From CAZMYM01 sp964620325 (lineage in GTDB: Bacteria > Bipolaricaulota > Bipolaricaulia > UBA7950 > UBA9294): 64,000 nucleotides of DNA. Numbering within the stretch: the first letter of the stretch is position 1; the number at the start of each line of letters is the position of its first letter. Both the position numbers and the translations under genes were made by a program. The DNA lies in the NCBI GenBank assembly GCA_964620325.1, contig CAZUIM010000006.1, positions 1 through 64,000 on the forward strand, read 5' to 3'. The notes under the pieces were generated by a model. It was given only the letters and a program-made list of their open reading frames with translations, was not told the origin of the DNA and did not search any database. Positions 44,486-53,283 of this stretch are shown here, piece by piece.

Positions 44486-46773
44486 ATCGAATGATCCGAT
44501 TCGCCGTCGACCACCCGATCTGGACGATCGTCGCGACGCTCGTGCTGGCGGCGGCGTTTGCGTACCCGATCCAGTACCTCGAGCAGGAGACCGACTTCGC
44601 GGAGTTCATGGCCGACGATGATCCGATCATCGTGCTGATGGACGAGGCCGAAGCGCGCTACGGCCGTTCGTGGGGGATCATGGTGATGCTGTTCAACGAG
44701 GACGGCATCTTCAACGACACGACGCTCGGCAAGATCGAGGCGATGACCGACGCGATCGAGGCGATCCCGGGGATCAGATCCGTCAGTACGCCGCTCAACT
44801 CCCAGACGATCGTCGGAACCGAGACGGCGCTGTCGGTTCGCAGGGCGGCGCCCGGCGGGGTGGCGCCCCGGACGGCGGAGGACATGGAGGTCTTCCGCGC
44901 TCGGCTGATGGCCGACGAAAACCTGATCGGTGGTGTGGTCAGCAAGAACGGCCAGGCAGCGCTGATCAACGTCGAGATCGAGGTCGGAGCCGACGAGTAC
45001 GCGATCACACCGGACATTATCGATATCGTCGATGCCCATCGGGGCGACGGCGACACCCTCTACATCTATGGCGACGCGTACTTCGACACGGTCATGGGGG
45101 AGGAAATGGAGTCGGATCTCGAACTCCTCTTCCCGGTCGCCATGCTGGTCATGGTCACGTTGCTCTTTGCGTCGTTCGTGACGATCCGGGGGATCCTGCT
45201 GCCGATCACGATCGTCCTCCTCTCGATCATCGTGGCGATGGGTTCGATGGTCCTCCTCGGCTTCCCGATGACGATGGTGTCGTTTATCGCCCCGGTCCTG
45301 TTGCTGGCGATCGGGATCGCCGACGCGATCCACGTGCTCAACCGGTACAACGAGGAGATCGCCAAGGGACTTCCGAAGCGCGAGGCGATCCTCAACACGA
45401 TGCAGGAGATGAAGGGACCGGTCGTGATGACCTCTCTGACGACAGCGGTCGGATTCCTGTCGCTTCTGTCGGCGTTCCTCGTCCCGCAGCGGCAGTTCGG
45501 GGTCACCGCGGCGATCGGCGTTCTGGCAGCGATGGTCTTCTCGCTCGTCTTGATCCCGGCGGTGCTGGTGCTTCTGAAAAGGCCGCGGGTCCGCGATCTG
45601 AGTAAGGGACGCCGCCCGTTGGTGCGGGTGCTTCTCGCCTTCGAAAAGGCGATCGTCGGTCATCGGAAGACCGTTCTTCTCGTGGCGCTCGCCGTCTTCG
45701 TCTTCATGGCTGTTGGGATTCCGCGATTGGACGTCGAGACATCGAACGAGGAGTTCCTCGGCAAGGAACACGAGGCGGTGCAAGTGCTCGACTTCACGTC
45801 GGAGTATTTCTCCGGCGACATGAGCATCATGGTCGAGTTCGACACCGGTCGGCGCGACGGGCTGAAGGATCCGGACGTGCTGAACGCGATGCTCGACCTG
45901 GAGAAGTTCCTCCTCGATCACGGTGTGGCCAAGACGTTCTCCCTGACCACGCTCGTCCGCCAGATGAACGAGCGGTTCCACGCCGACGATCCGGCGTTCT
46001 ACGTGATCCCAGACGAACGGAACACGGTCTCGCAGCTCCTTCTGCTGTACACGTTCCAAGGAGGCTCGTTGGGAAACATGGCTCTCGGCGACTTCTCCGC
46101 CGGAACCGTCACCGGAATGTACAAGATGGATTCGTCCGGCAACGTGTCCCGGCTGGCGGGCCTCGTCCAGGCGTATCTCGATGAGCGCTTCCCCGAGGGT
46201 GGCGATCTGCGCGTTCGGATGATCGGGATGACGACGCTGATGGATCGGATGTTCAGCCAGATGACCCGCAGTCAGCTCGTCGGGCTGGGGACGACGGTCA
46301 CAGCGGTCGCGATCCTCGTCATGTTGTTGATGGGGTCGATCATTGCAGGGTTGATCGCTGCGATTCCTCTGGTCTTGACGGTGACGTTCAGCATGGGGAT
46401 CATGGCGTACACCGGCCAGCCGCTGGACATCATGACGTTGATGGTCTCGGTCGTTGCGGTCGGGATCGGTGTCGACTACTCGATCCACTTCATCTCGCGC
46501 TTCCGCAGCGAGTTTCGACGGGACAAGAACGCCGAGCGCGCGCTGCAGGCGACGATTCAGACGACCGGACGCGGGATCACCTACAACGCGCTCACGGTGG
46601 CACTCGGCTTCTTCATCCTGGTCTTCGCGTCGTTCAAAGGGATCCGAACGTTCGGTTGGCAGATCGCGCTGACAATGGGCGTCAGTGCCCTGTCGGCCAT
46701 CTCGATCATCCCGGCGATCCTGGTTCAGTGGAAGCCGAAGTTCCTGTCGCGTGTTCCGTGGAAGCGCGGCTAG
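44482..46773 (+). CDS. MMPL/RND-family exporter
   Basis: 763-residue inner-membrane protein with two six-helix halves and two periplasmic domains. The ion-relay acidic residues are kept in helix 4 of each half: LLLAIGIADAIHVL and VGIGVDYSIHFISR. Belongs to the COG1033-type hydrophobe/lipid exporters. ATG at 44482 (in ATGA with the previous stop) is preferred to ATG at 44473, which would sit directly on the GGAAGG binding site. Paired with a LolA-like periplasmic protein, it likely moves a lipid or lipoprotein across the envelope. Confidence 0.9.
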   Translation: MNRMIRFAVDHPIWTIVATLVLAAAFAYPIQYLEQETDFAEFMADDDPIIVLMDEAEARYGRSWGIMVMLFNEDGIFNDTTLGKIEAMTDAIEAIPGIRSVSTPLNSQTIVGTETALSVRRAAPGGVAPRTAEDMEVFRARLMADENLIGGVVSKNGQAALINVEIEVGADEYAITPDIIDIVDAHRGDGDTLYIYGDAYFDTVMGEEMESDLELLFPVAMLVMVTLLFASFVTIRGILLPITIVLLSIIVAMGSMVLLGFPMTMVSFIAPVLLLAIGIADAIHVLNRYNEEIAKGLPKREAILNTMQEMKGPVVMTSLTTAVGFLSLLSAFLVPQRQFGVTAAIGVLAAMVFSLVLIPAVLVLLKRPRVRDLSKGRRPLVRVLLAFEKAIVGHRKTVLLVALAVFVFMAVGIPRLDVETSNEEFLGKEHEAVQVLDFTSEYFSGDMSIMVEFDTGRRDGLKDPDVLNAMLDLEKFLLDHGVAKTFSLTTLVRQMNERFHADDPAFYVIPDERNTVSQLLLLYTFQGGSLGNMALGDFSAGTVTGMYKMDSSGNVSRLAGLVQAYLDERFPEGGDLRVRMIGMTTLMDRMFSQMTRSQLVGLGTTVTAVAILVMLLMGSIIAGLIAAIPLVLTVTFSMGIMAYTGQPLDIMTLMVSVVAVGIGVDYSIHFISRFRSEFRRDKNAERALQATIQTTGRGITYNALTVALGFFILVFASFKGIRTFGWQIALTMGVSALSAISIIPAILVQWKPKFLSRVPWKRG

Positions 46774-46826
46774 GAAGACCGAACTGGAGCTACGGAATTG
46801 TGTACATTGAGCAGAGGAGGAAGCAC

Positions 46827-47651
46827 ATGTTCAAGAAGTACGTAGGATGGACGATCACGGCGGCGCTGGTGCTGTCGGTCGGAATCGCGGCGGGGGCGGT
46901 CACCGCTGACGAGATCCTCGATCGGATGGACGAGGAGTCGGACAAGCTGGCCGAGGGGAGCATCGTCGCCGTCATCGAGTTTCACAATGAGTTCGGAGAC
47001 GGGACGACCAATGACTACCGCTTCGGCTCGCTGTCGAAGCCCGGGTACTCGCTGATCTACTTTCTCGAGCCGATCGACGTACGCGGCTCGGTCTTCCTGA
47101 CGCACGAGACGGACGAGGAAGACCAAGGGAATCGCCTGTTTCTCTACCTTCCGTACTTCGGATCGCAGCCGCCGAAGGAACTCGTTTCGGACGAAGAGCG
47201 GGGTGGGAGCTTCGCTCAAAGCTCGCTCTCCTACGAAGACGTCGGAGATCAAGCCCACCGCGAAGAGCACGACGCCAGCCTGATCGGCGAGGAGGACCTC
47301 GTGGTCGGTGATGAGACACGGACCGCGTACGTCATCGAGTCGATCGCGAAAGAAGGGGCCGAGAACGACACGCCGCGCACGGTCCTCTGGGTCGACGTCG
47401 AAGCGTTCCTGATGCTGAAGATGGAAGCGTACAACGACCTCGGCAATCTCGGAAGCACGATGGAGGTCCTCCGGCTCGGTGAATTCGAGGGACGTCTGAC
47501 GGCGGACAAGCTCCTTGCGACCGATGTGTCCGAGGGGGATTCGACGACGATTGCCTTCGTCGACCGTCATCGTCCGGAGTCTGAGATCCCCGATGAGGTC
47601 TTTTCTCCCGAGAGTCTCTCGACGTTCGATCCGGCCATCTGGGGATTCTAG
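46827..47651 (+). CDS. LolA-like outer membrane lipoprotein-sorting protein
   Basis: 274-residue periplasmic protein with signal peptide (about 1-26, WTITAALVLSVGIAAGAVTA) and the LolA-like opening ADEILDRMDEES. The half-barrel strands include YSLIYFLEPIDVRGSVFL and NRLFLYLPYFG, typical of the LolA-like proteins that accompany MMPL exporters. GAGGAGG precedes the ATG. Last gene of the operon, followed by a GC-rich hairpin. Confidence 0.85.
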   Translation: MFKKYVGWTITAALVLSVGIAAGAVTADEILDRMDEESDKLAEGSIVAVIEFHNEFGDGTTNDYRFGSLSKPGYSLIYFLEPIDVRGSVFLTHETDEEDQGNRLFLYLPYFGSQPPKELVSDEERGGSFAQSSLSYEDVGDQAHREEHDASLIGEEDLVVGDETRTAYVIESIAKEGAENDTPRTVLWVDVEAFLMLKMEAYNDLGNLGSTMEVLRLGEFEGRLTADKLLATDVSEGDSTTIAFVDRHRPESEIPDEVFSPESLSTFDPAIWGF

Positions 47652-47684
47652 CCGAACCGAGAACGGCCACGAAGGAGTGAATGG

Positions 47685-47710
47685 CGGGCCGCTTCGCAAG
47701 AGGCGGCCCG
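47685..47710. terminator. hairpin between convergent genes
   Basis: 8-bp stem CGGGCCGC (47685-47692) / GCGGCCCG (47703-47710), 10-nt loop, between the LolA-like gene (+) and the kinase-fold gene (-). Confidence 0.65.
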
Positions 47711-47725
47711 TCCGTCTTCGGCGGG

Positions 47726-48724
47726 TCAGTCGAGCGAGTCCTCTCCGGCCGTGATCGAGCGGCGGAGCTCTTCGATCGAGCGGCGGACGTCTCGATCCTC
47801 GGAGGCCGGCCTGTCGGGCGTAGGGGCCGCTTCGCAGAGGCGATCGAGGAGTCCAAGGACGGTGAACGCCTCGAGGTGTCGATCCGCATCCGCCGGAAGG
47901 TCGCGAACCTCTCGATATGCGGCGATCGCGGATCGTCGAAGATCGAGTCCTCGCTCCCGGCCGCCCATGCTCAGGCCGAGGAAGGCGATGTCGTAGAGGT
48001 AGTAGCCCCAACGGCAGTGCGTGAATCCGATCAGTCGGGCGTCTCGCTCCTCGAACAGGACGTGCTCGCCGGTCGGGTTTCCGTGAATCAATCCGGCGAC
48101 GCGGGGTCCCGATCCGAGTTCGGACATCGAGGATCGGACACGATCGACGGCATCGACGAGGAGCTCTTCCGCGTCGGGCGCGACGGCGCGGGCCAAGCGA
48201 ATCGGATCGATCTGTTCGGCGACCGTCTCTGCGGTCCGGCGCGGGAATTCCCGTTTCAGGGAGAGATCGAACGCTTCGGAATGGGCGTGAAGCTGAGCGA
48301 GTCGCCGTCCGGCGGCGTCCGCGTGTGAGGTGGTCCATTCTTTCGGTCGGCGCCCGTCGACCCAGCTCACGAGTGCGATCTGGTGAAAGCCGGAGATGCC
48401 GGGCGTAGAGTGGCTTTGGATCCACTCTCCGGACCTGGTCAGAATCGGCTCCGGGACCGGGAGTCCGGTCTCGCAGCGGAGAGACGTCAACCACGAGAAG
48501 GTCCGAAGAATCCGATCTCGGTCCCACGCGCTTGGGTAGATGCGGAGCGCGTACGCGGTCGCCGTCTTCCCGGCTCCATCGACGACGCGGAAGACCACGT
48601 GATCCTTCTGTGAGACCAGGTCGAGACGCGCTTCGTCGAGCCCGTATGCGCCGAGCGCCTTCCTCGCGAGGCGCTCATAGGGCGCTTCGTCGTCGCGTCT
48701 TCGAAGATCCTGGAACAGGTCCAC
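47726..48724 (-). CDS. APH/phosphotransferase-fold protein lacking catalytic residues
   Basis: 332-residue protein of the aminoglycoside phosphotransferase/homoserine kinase II fold: VFRVVDGAGKTATAYALRIY N-lobe, a C-lobe with LAQLHAHSEAFDLSLKREFP, and a loop aligned with the catalytic loop. That loop reads HGNPTGEHVLF where active enzymes have HGDxxxxN; the catalytic Asp is Asn and the metal-binding Asn is His. The following DFG-like position is IGFTHC, without Asp. It should not phosphorylate anything by the normal mechanism. GTG at 48724 follows GAGGAGGG; the ATG 21 nt upstream would overlap that site. Confidence 0.75.
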   Translation of the reverse strand: MDLFQDLRRRDDEAPYERLARKALGAYGLDEARLDLVSQKDHVVFRVVDGAGKTATAYALRIYPSAWDRDRILRTFSWLTSLRCETGLPVPEPILTRSGEWIQSHSTPGISGFHQIALVSWVDGRRPKEWTTSHADAAGRRLAQLHAHSEAFDLSLKREFPRRTAETVAEQIDPIRLARAVAPDAEELLVDAVDRVRSSMSELGSGPRVAGLIHGNPTGEHVLFEERDARLIGFTHCRWGYYLYDIAFLGLSMGGRERGLDLRRSAIAAYREVRDLPADADRHLEAFTVLGLLDRLCEAAPTPDRPASEDRDVRRSIEELRRSITAGEDSLD

Positions 48725-48861
48725 CGACCGACCCTCCTCGCGCATTGCCGGTCTCTCTCAGTCGATACCGTATGCGACGCGACGACGATCGGGCAAGAGG
48801 ACGCGGACGTCCTCGACGCTCGTTGAGACGTTCGCGCCTGCCCGCTACGACCGGTGCGACG

Positions 48862-49887
48862 TCAGGCAGCGAGCGGCTTTCGCAACGTGTAGTGCGTCTT
48901 CCGCGAGCGGTAGCCGAGTCCCTCGTAGAGCTGGAGGGCCCCGGTGGGGTTCTGTGTGTCGACACCGTGCGCCGTCTCGGTCATTCCCAGCGCCTTGTGC
49001 ATCTTCATGCTCTCGGTGATCAGGGCCTTGGCGACGCCGCGGCCGCGCCACGCCCTGCGGACGCAGATCGCCTCGGTGTAGCCGCGTTTCCTTTCGTACT
49101 CAGCGTTCTCTTTCTCGTCGATGAAGTTCAGCACCGTCCCGACGACCTCGTCACCGCCCCAGGCGATCTTCCAGAGTGCCGGATTCCAGGTCGGCGATTC
49201 TCGCCACGCGGCGAGCGACTTGGCATCGAACCAGTCCGTCACGCCCCAGTGATCGGTGAACGCCTCGGCCGCGGCGGCAAAGATCCTCTCAGCGTCGGCG
49301 TCGGTGACAGGGCGGATCTCGACTCCGTCGGGAAGCGGAGCCGGGCGGATCTCGTCGGCGAGGGAACGGACCATCTCGTAGTCCCAGCGGACGATCTCGT
49401 AGCCCTCCGATTCGAGGATTCCCCTCCAGTCGTCCTCGTGTTCAGAGCACCACGCCTGGAACAGCCTGACCTTCTCGGCAGGATGGTCCCCGGCGAGAGT
49501 TTGTGCCCGTGCCTCGAGCCATTGGAGGATCGCACGGCGAATCCCGCGTCCGCGCCAATCCGGGACGAGGTTGACGAAGAGCGAGTAGATCCGGTCGCCC
49601 TTCTGTTCGTCCTCCCACCAGGTCCGGCCATAGCCGACGACCTGTCCGTCGATCTCCGCGAAGACCATGTCTTCGAACGGATCGCAGTTGCGCAAATACC
49701 GGTAGGTTCGCGATATATCCTCGATCGACGGGCTCCACTCGTCCTGGTCGATCGTCTTTGAGGCCTCGATGACGGCGAGCATCGGTGCGCAGTCCGACTC
49801 GCCCCGATAGGTTCGGAAGCTCAGGTTCGGGATCTCGGGGGCGCCCGGTACGTCGATCGGACGCCCTGCACGCGGATTGGAGGACAT
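48862..49887 (-). CDS. double-GNAT acetyltransferase
   Basis: 341-residue protein with two GNAT domains in tandem (about residues 22-180 and 195-341). Both acetyl-CoA loops are kept: DWRGRGIRRAIL and AWRGRGVAKALI. The second domain ends NPTGALQLYEGLGY, a standard GNAT C-terminus. ATG at 49887 follows AAGGAG. Arrangement resembles mycothiol synthase and related double-GNAT enzymes, but the substrate is unknown. Confidence 0.85.
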   Translation of the reverse strand: MSSNPRAGRPIDVPGAPEIPNLSFRTYRGESDCAPMLAVIEASKTIDQDEWSPSIEDISRTYRYLRNCDPFEDMVFAEIDGQVVGYGRTWWEDEQKGDRIYSLFVNLVPDWRGRGIRRAILQWLEARAQTLAGDHPAEKVRLFQAWCSEHEDDWRGILESEGYEIVRWDYEMVRSLADEIRPAPLPDGVEIRPVTDADAERIFAAAAEAFTDHWGVTDWFDAKSLAAWRESPTWNPALWKIAWGGDEVVGTVLNFIDEKENAEYERKRGYTEAICVRRAWRGRGVAKALITESMKMHKALGMTETAHGVDTQNPTGALQLYEGLGYRSRKTHYTLRKPLAA

Positions 49888-49961
49888 TCTGGCTCCTTGG
49901 GGTTTCGAACAGGCAACGGAAATACGATCGAACAACAATAGCCGGGCAGGCGTCGGACACG

Positions 49962-49990
49962 ATTGTAGACGGTCGGAATCCCGGGTGCAA
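49962..49990 (-). promoter_or_regulatory. promoter of the double-GNAT gene
   Basis: Minus strand TTGCAC (49990-49985), 17-bp spacer, TACAAT (49967-49962). Start expected near 49955, a leader of about 68 nt. Confidence 0.6.
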
Positions 49991-50043
49991 CGAAGCTCGG
50001 GCGGTCGACTGCCGTGACGAGCGTTCGCCCTTCCGCCGCGCTC

Positions 50044-50985
50044 TCAAGGAACGGCGGCGGGGAGGTCGAGGTCGCCGACGATTTCGAAGCCCGCTGGGAA
50101 GTAGTCGGTGCGGTAGACGGCGAGGGTCCCGTCCTCTCCGGCGGCCAAGAAGGCGAGGAATTCACGTCCTTTGGCGAGGACGGTTCCGTCTCCGAACGAG
50201 CTTCGGACGAAGAACGCGTCGACCGACAGGGTCGAGTCGGCGACGCGGACGATTACCGGCGGACGTCGTTCGACGACCATTCGCGACGGGCCACCGTTGC
50301 CCTCGCCGGTCTGACTCGGGGGTCCGCCAAACGCGAGAACCTCGAAGACCGCGGTGCCGTCGACTTGCCGTTCGGAGAAGACGATCGGAAGGAGCGTGTA
50401 GGTGGCGAAAGTGCCGACGATGAACGGTTCGTCGACCGAGGTGATCGTGCGGGAGTCGCCGCTCGTCGCCACGGCACGTCCATCGGCGAGTTCGACGTGA
50501 ACGGCCCGGTCGAACCCGAGCGGCGCGTCGAACGACACGTCGTAGGATCGAGGACGAAGGGCGCCGTCCCCTTCGAGCCGCTGCTCGAACGTGATGTTGA
50601 TCGTCGCGACGAGCGCCTTGAACCGGAATCGGCCGAGTGACGTCAGTGACAACCGGTCCTCGTCGACCTGGAGTTCGTACGATTCCTCTCCGAACGATCG
50701 CCCGTCGCTGACGAAGGCGAGGGTCCCGGACGTCGAGAGCGACTCCGGCGTGCTCGGTGAATCCGGCTGTTCGGTCGACGGCGCCGGGTCGACAGCCGGT
50801 GGAGGAGCTTCGACGGGCGGCTCCCCGTCCGGTGCGAGCCAGGCCTCGGGCAGGTCCTTCCGTTCGTTCGAAACGTTGAACTCGAAGACCGGCGGGGAGG
50901 AGAGCCGCAGGGCGAGGATCCCCCCGATGACCAGGACGAGCAATCCGGCGACGACGACGAGTGCGATCTTCCACCTTCTTGACAT
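50044..50985 (-). CDS. membrane-anchored extracytoplasmic protein
   Basis: 313-residue protein with one N-terminal membrane helix (about 7-27, IALVVVAGLLVLVIGGILAL), a proline- and glutamate-rich linker (about 50-85) and a beta-rich domain of about 220 residues. No lipobox, so the helix probably stays as an anchor. No catalytic motif or family recognised. Confidence 0.72.
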   Translation of the reverse strand: MSRRWKIALVVVAGLLVLVIGGILALRLSSPPVFEFNVSNERKDLPEAWLAPDGEPPVEAPPPAVDPAPSTEQPDSPSTPESLSTSGTLAFVSDGRSFGEESYELQVDEDRLSLTSLGRFRFKALVATINITFEQRLEGDGALRPRSYDVSFDAPLGFDRAVHVELADGRAVATSGDSRTITSVDEPFIVGTFATYTLLPIVFSERQVDGTAVFEVLAFGGPPSQTGEGNGGPSRMVVERRPPVIVRVADSTLSVDAFFVRSSFGDGTVLAKGREFLAFLAAGEDGTLAVYRTDYFPAGFEIVGDLDLPAAVP

Positions 50986-51036
50986 CCTATGCCTTCCCTC
51001 CGATCCCTCGGCGATTCATTATGCTCGACCGTCGTC

Positions 51037-51061
51037 GTGTGATTCGTGTGATTCGTGTGAC
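51037..51061. repeat. short tandem repeat GTGTGATTC
   Basis: Two full copies of GTGTGATTC (51037-51045, 51046-51054) and a partial third (GTGTGAC, 51055-51061) in the divergent promoter region. A possible -35 (TTCGTG 51052-51057) and -10 (TAGAAT 51075-51080), 17 bp apart, overlap the last copies on the plus strand, so the repeats may be regulator-binding sites. Confidence 0.5.
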
Positions 51062-51109
51062 GAGCCGACGAGCGTAGAATGGGGTGTCGCTTCGGAAAGG
51101 TGGTGTCGG

Positions 51110-51244
51110 GTGCGCCGACCGCGAAGGGGAGTCTTGGCCCTCGTTCTGCTCGCGTCGATCGGCGCTCGCGATCACGCCCATTGGACGCCTCGAGATCGTA
51201 CGGTGTGGGAGTCTCTGAAGTCGTGGAGGGAAGATGAAAACTGA
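51110..51244 (+). CDS. small exported or membrane peptide
   Basis: 44-residue frame from GTG at 51110: basic N-terminus RRPRRG, hydrophobic VLALVLLASIGA, then a polar tail. It looks like a signal or anchor peptide. Its last 11 nt overlap the start of the CAT-fold gene, whose GGAGGG binding site lies inside this frame, so translation may be coupled. Confidence 0.4.
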   Translation: MRRPRRGVLALVLLASIGARDHAHWTPRDRTVWESLKSWREDEN

Positions 51245-51896
51245 CGGGGAGCCGCGCCCAATCGATCTCGAGACGTGGCCGCGGCGAGAGGCCTTCGACC
51301 TGTTTCGATCGTTCGATCTTCCGTATTGGAGCCTGACGGCCGACGTCGACGTGACACGACTGCGGCGAATCAGAAAGGGAGAGCGTGGATCGTTCACGGT
51401 CGGACTCGTCCACGCGATCGCAAGTGGAGCCAACGCGGTTCCGGCGTTTCGGCAGCGGATCCGAGGCGACGGCGTCGTCGAATTCGACGTCGTTCATCCG
51501 TCGATCACGATTCAGGTCGATGAGGAACGATTCGCCTTCTGCACCCTTTGGTACGACGAGGATTTCGAACGGTTCGCCGCGGCGGCGACGGAGCGGATCG
51601 AGGAAGCGCGCCGGGTTCAGTCCCTCTGGATGGAGCCAGATCGAGACGATTTCCTCTTCATGACGGCGATTCCGTGGGTTTCGTTCACCGGTCTCGTCCA
51701 CCCGCTCCCCGGGGATGCAGGCGGCTCGGTGCCGCGGCTCGCGTGGGGACGGTTTCGCGAGGTCGGCGATCGCGTCGTCCTCCCGCTGAACGTTCAGGCC
51801 CATCACGCCCTCGTCGACGGGATTCACGTCGGGCGGTTCTTCGAGATCGTTCAGACGGCTCTCGACACCGGAGGTTTAGGCGCGCAGCTCGCTTGA
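51234..51896 (+). CDS. chloramphenicol acetyltransferase-fold protein
   Basis: 220-residue protein of the CAT/BAHD-like trimeric acyltransferase family. The catalytic motif HHALVDGIHVGRFF near residue 185 carries the general-base His and structural Asp; the N-terminal RREAFDLFRSFDLPYWSLT, FRQRIRGDGVVEFD and WVSFTG match CatA. Real substrate is uncertain: many chromosomal homologues do not act on chloramphenicol. The 3' end overlaps the convergent rimO by 21 nt. Confidence 0.85.
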   Translation: MKTDGEPRPIDLETWPRREAFDLFRSFDLPYWSLTADVDVTRLRRIRKGERGSFTVGLVHAIASGANAVPAFRQRIRGDGVVEFDVVHPSITIQVDEERFAFCTLWYDEDFERFAAAATERIEEARRVQSLWMEPDRDDFLFMTAIPWVSFTGLVHPLPGDAGGSVPRLAWGRFREVGDRVVLPLNVQAHHALVDGIHVGRFFEIVQTALDTGGLGAQLA

Positions 51897-53204
51897 CGGC
51901 ACGGCGATCAGGTCGTACCCGTCGACGTCGACGATCCGCACGTTGACGAAATCGCCCGGGGCGAGGGCGTCCCCGCGAATGAACGTCACGCCGTCGACGT
52001 CGGGAGCCTGCCTCCTGGTCCGACCGATCGAAGCGGCCTCCGATTCGTCGCCGATTCGATCGACGACGGCTTCTTCGGTCCGCCCGACCCGCGCGCGATT
52101 CTTCTCGACTGCGATCTCCTGCTGGAGGAGCATCAGTTCTCGCACCCGGCTCTCCTTCTCGGACGGGTCGATCTGATCGAGGAACCGCGCGGCCGGCGTG
52201 CCGTCCTCGCGCGAGTACGCAAAGGCGCCGAGGTGATCGAACCGGAGTTTCTTCACGAGGTTGAGGAGCGACTCGAACTGCGCCTCCGTCTCGCCCGGAA
52301 ACCCGACGATGAACGTCGTTCGGATGGCGAGGTCGGGGACGAGCCGACGGAGACGCTCGATCAGATCGAGCGTCTCCCGCTGTGTGACTCGACGCCCCAT
52401 CCGTTTCAGGATCTCGTCGTCGAGGTGCTGCAACGGAAGATCGACGTACGGACAGAGTTGCGGAACCTCGGAGAACGTCCGGATCAGATCGTCGGTGACG
52501 TGTGCTGGATGTGCGTAGAGGAGGCGGATCCATCGGACCCCTTTGACTCCGGCGATCTTCCTGAGGAGCCGATCGATCGAGAGTCGATCGGGGAGATCGC
52601 GCCCGTAGCTCGTCGTGTCCTGTCCGATGACGTTCAGTTCTCGAACGCCGCCGGAGACGAGGTCTTCGGCCTCGCGGACGATCTCCTCGGGCGAGCGGCT
52701 TCGAAACGATCCTCGGATGCTCGGGATCGTGCAGTACGTGCAGGCGTTGTCACACCCTTCGGAGATGCGAAGATACGCGGTGTGCGCCGGCGTCAGCAGG
52801 AGGCGTGCCCCGCCGGATTCCGGGAAAGGCTCGAGGCCGCAAGCGGCGACGATCGCCTCCTGGTCACCGAGCCCAAAGAACCCATCGACCTCGGGAAGGG
52901 CCCGGCGAAGCTCGTCCGCGGCCCGTTCGACGAGGCAGCCGACCACGAGAAGGCGCTTCTTCGGATCCTCCGACTTGTAGACAGCGAGCCGCCGGATCGC
53001 CTCCAACGATTCCTGCTTCGCCGGCTCGATGAAGCCGCACGTGTTGACGATGAGAACGTCGGCCTCCTCCGCGGGAGCACCGACGAGGGCGCCCGCCAGT
53101 CCGAGTCTGGCGAGGAGCTCCTCCGAGTCGATGAGGTTCTTGGCGCAGCCGAGGCTCGTCAGGTGGACTCTGGCGACGTTCCGATTCGAGGACATACCCG
53201 GCAT
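51876..53204 (-). CDS. rimO: ribosomal protein S12 methylthiotransferase
   Basis: 442-residue radical SAM enzyme that methylthiolates an aspartate of ribosomal protein S12. N-terminal UPF0004 cluster cysteines C20, C56, C90; radical SAM motif CDNACTYC (C151, C155, C158) followed by TIPSIRGSFRSR, which separates RimO from MiaB. The C-terminal TRAM domain ends VDVDGYDLIAV. Start is ATG 53204 or 53195; neither has a strong binding site. Confidence 0.93.
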   Translation of the reverse strand: MPGMSSNRNVARVHLTSLGCAKNLIDSEELLARLGLAGALVGAPAEEADVLIVNTCGFIEPAKQESLEAIRRLAVYKSEDPKKRLLVVGCLVERAADELRRALPEVDGFFGLGDQEAIVAACGLEPFPESGGARLLLTPAHTAYLRISEGCDNACTYCTIPSIRGSFRSRSPEEIVREAEDLVSGGVRELNVIGQDTTSYGRDLPDRLSIDRLLRKIAGVKGVRWIRLLYAHPAHVTDDLIRTFSEVPQLCPYVDLPLQHLDDEILKRMGRRVTQRETLDLIERLRRLVPDLAIRTTFIVGFPGETEAQFESLLNLVKKLRFDHLGAFAYSREDGTPAARFLDQIDPSEKESRVRELMLLQQEIAVEKNRARVGRTEEAVVDRIGDESEAASIGRTRRQAPDVDGVTFIRGDALAPGDFVNVRIVDVDGYDLIAVPSSELRA

Positions 53205-53246
53205 GGTACTTCGGGAAGGGCGGTTGCACGACCCGGCGAGCGGCGG

Positions 53247-53275
53247 TTGGTGACGTCGGTGTTCCAGAGTAGAAT
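53247..53275 (+). promoter_or_regulatory. promoter of the padR-btu-like operon, leaderless
   Basis: TTGGTG (53247-53252), 17-bp spacer, TAGAAT (53270-53275). The expected start near 53282 is within 2 nt of the ATG at 53284, and there is no Shine-Dalgarno sequence, so the PadR message is probably leaderless. TTCCA (53262-53266) and TGGAA (53285-53289) flank the -10 as a possible repressor dyad. Confidence 0.6.
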
Positions 53276-53283
53276 AATCCATT

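Noticed and set aside
44449..46488. 679-codon minus-strand frame
   Set aside because: Antisense to the MMPL exporter; extreme His/Asp/Arg content.
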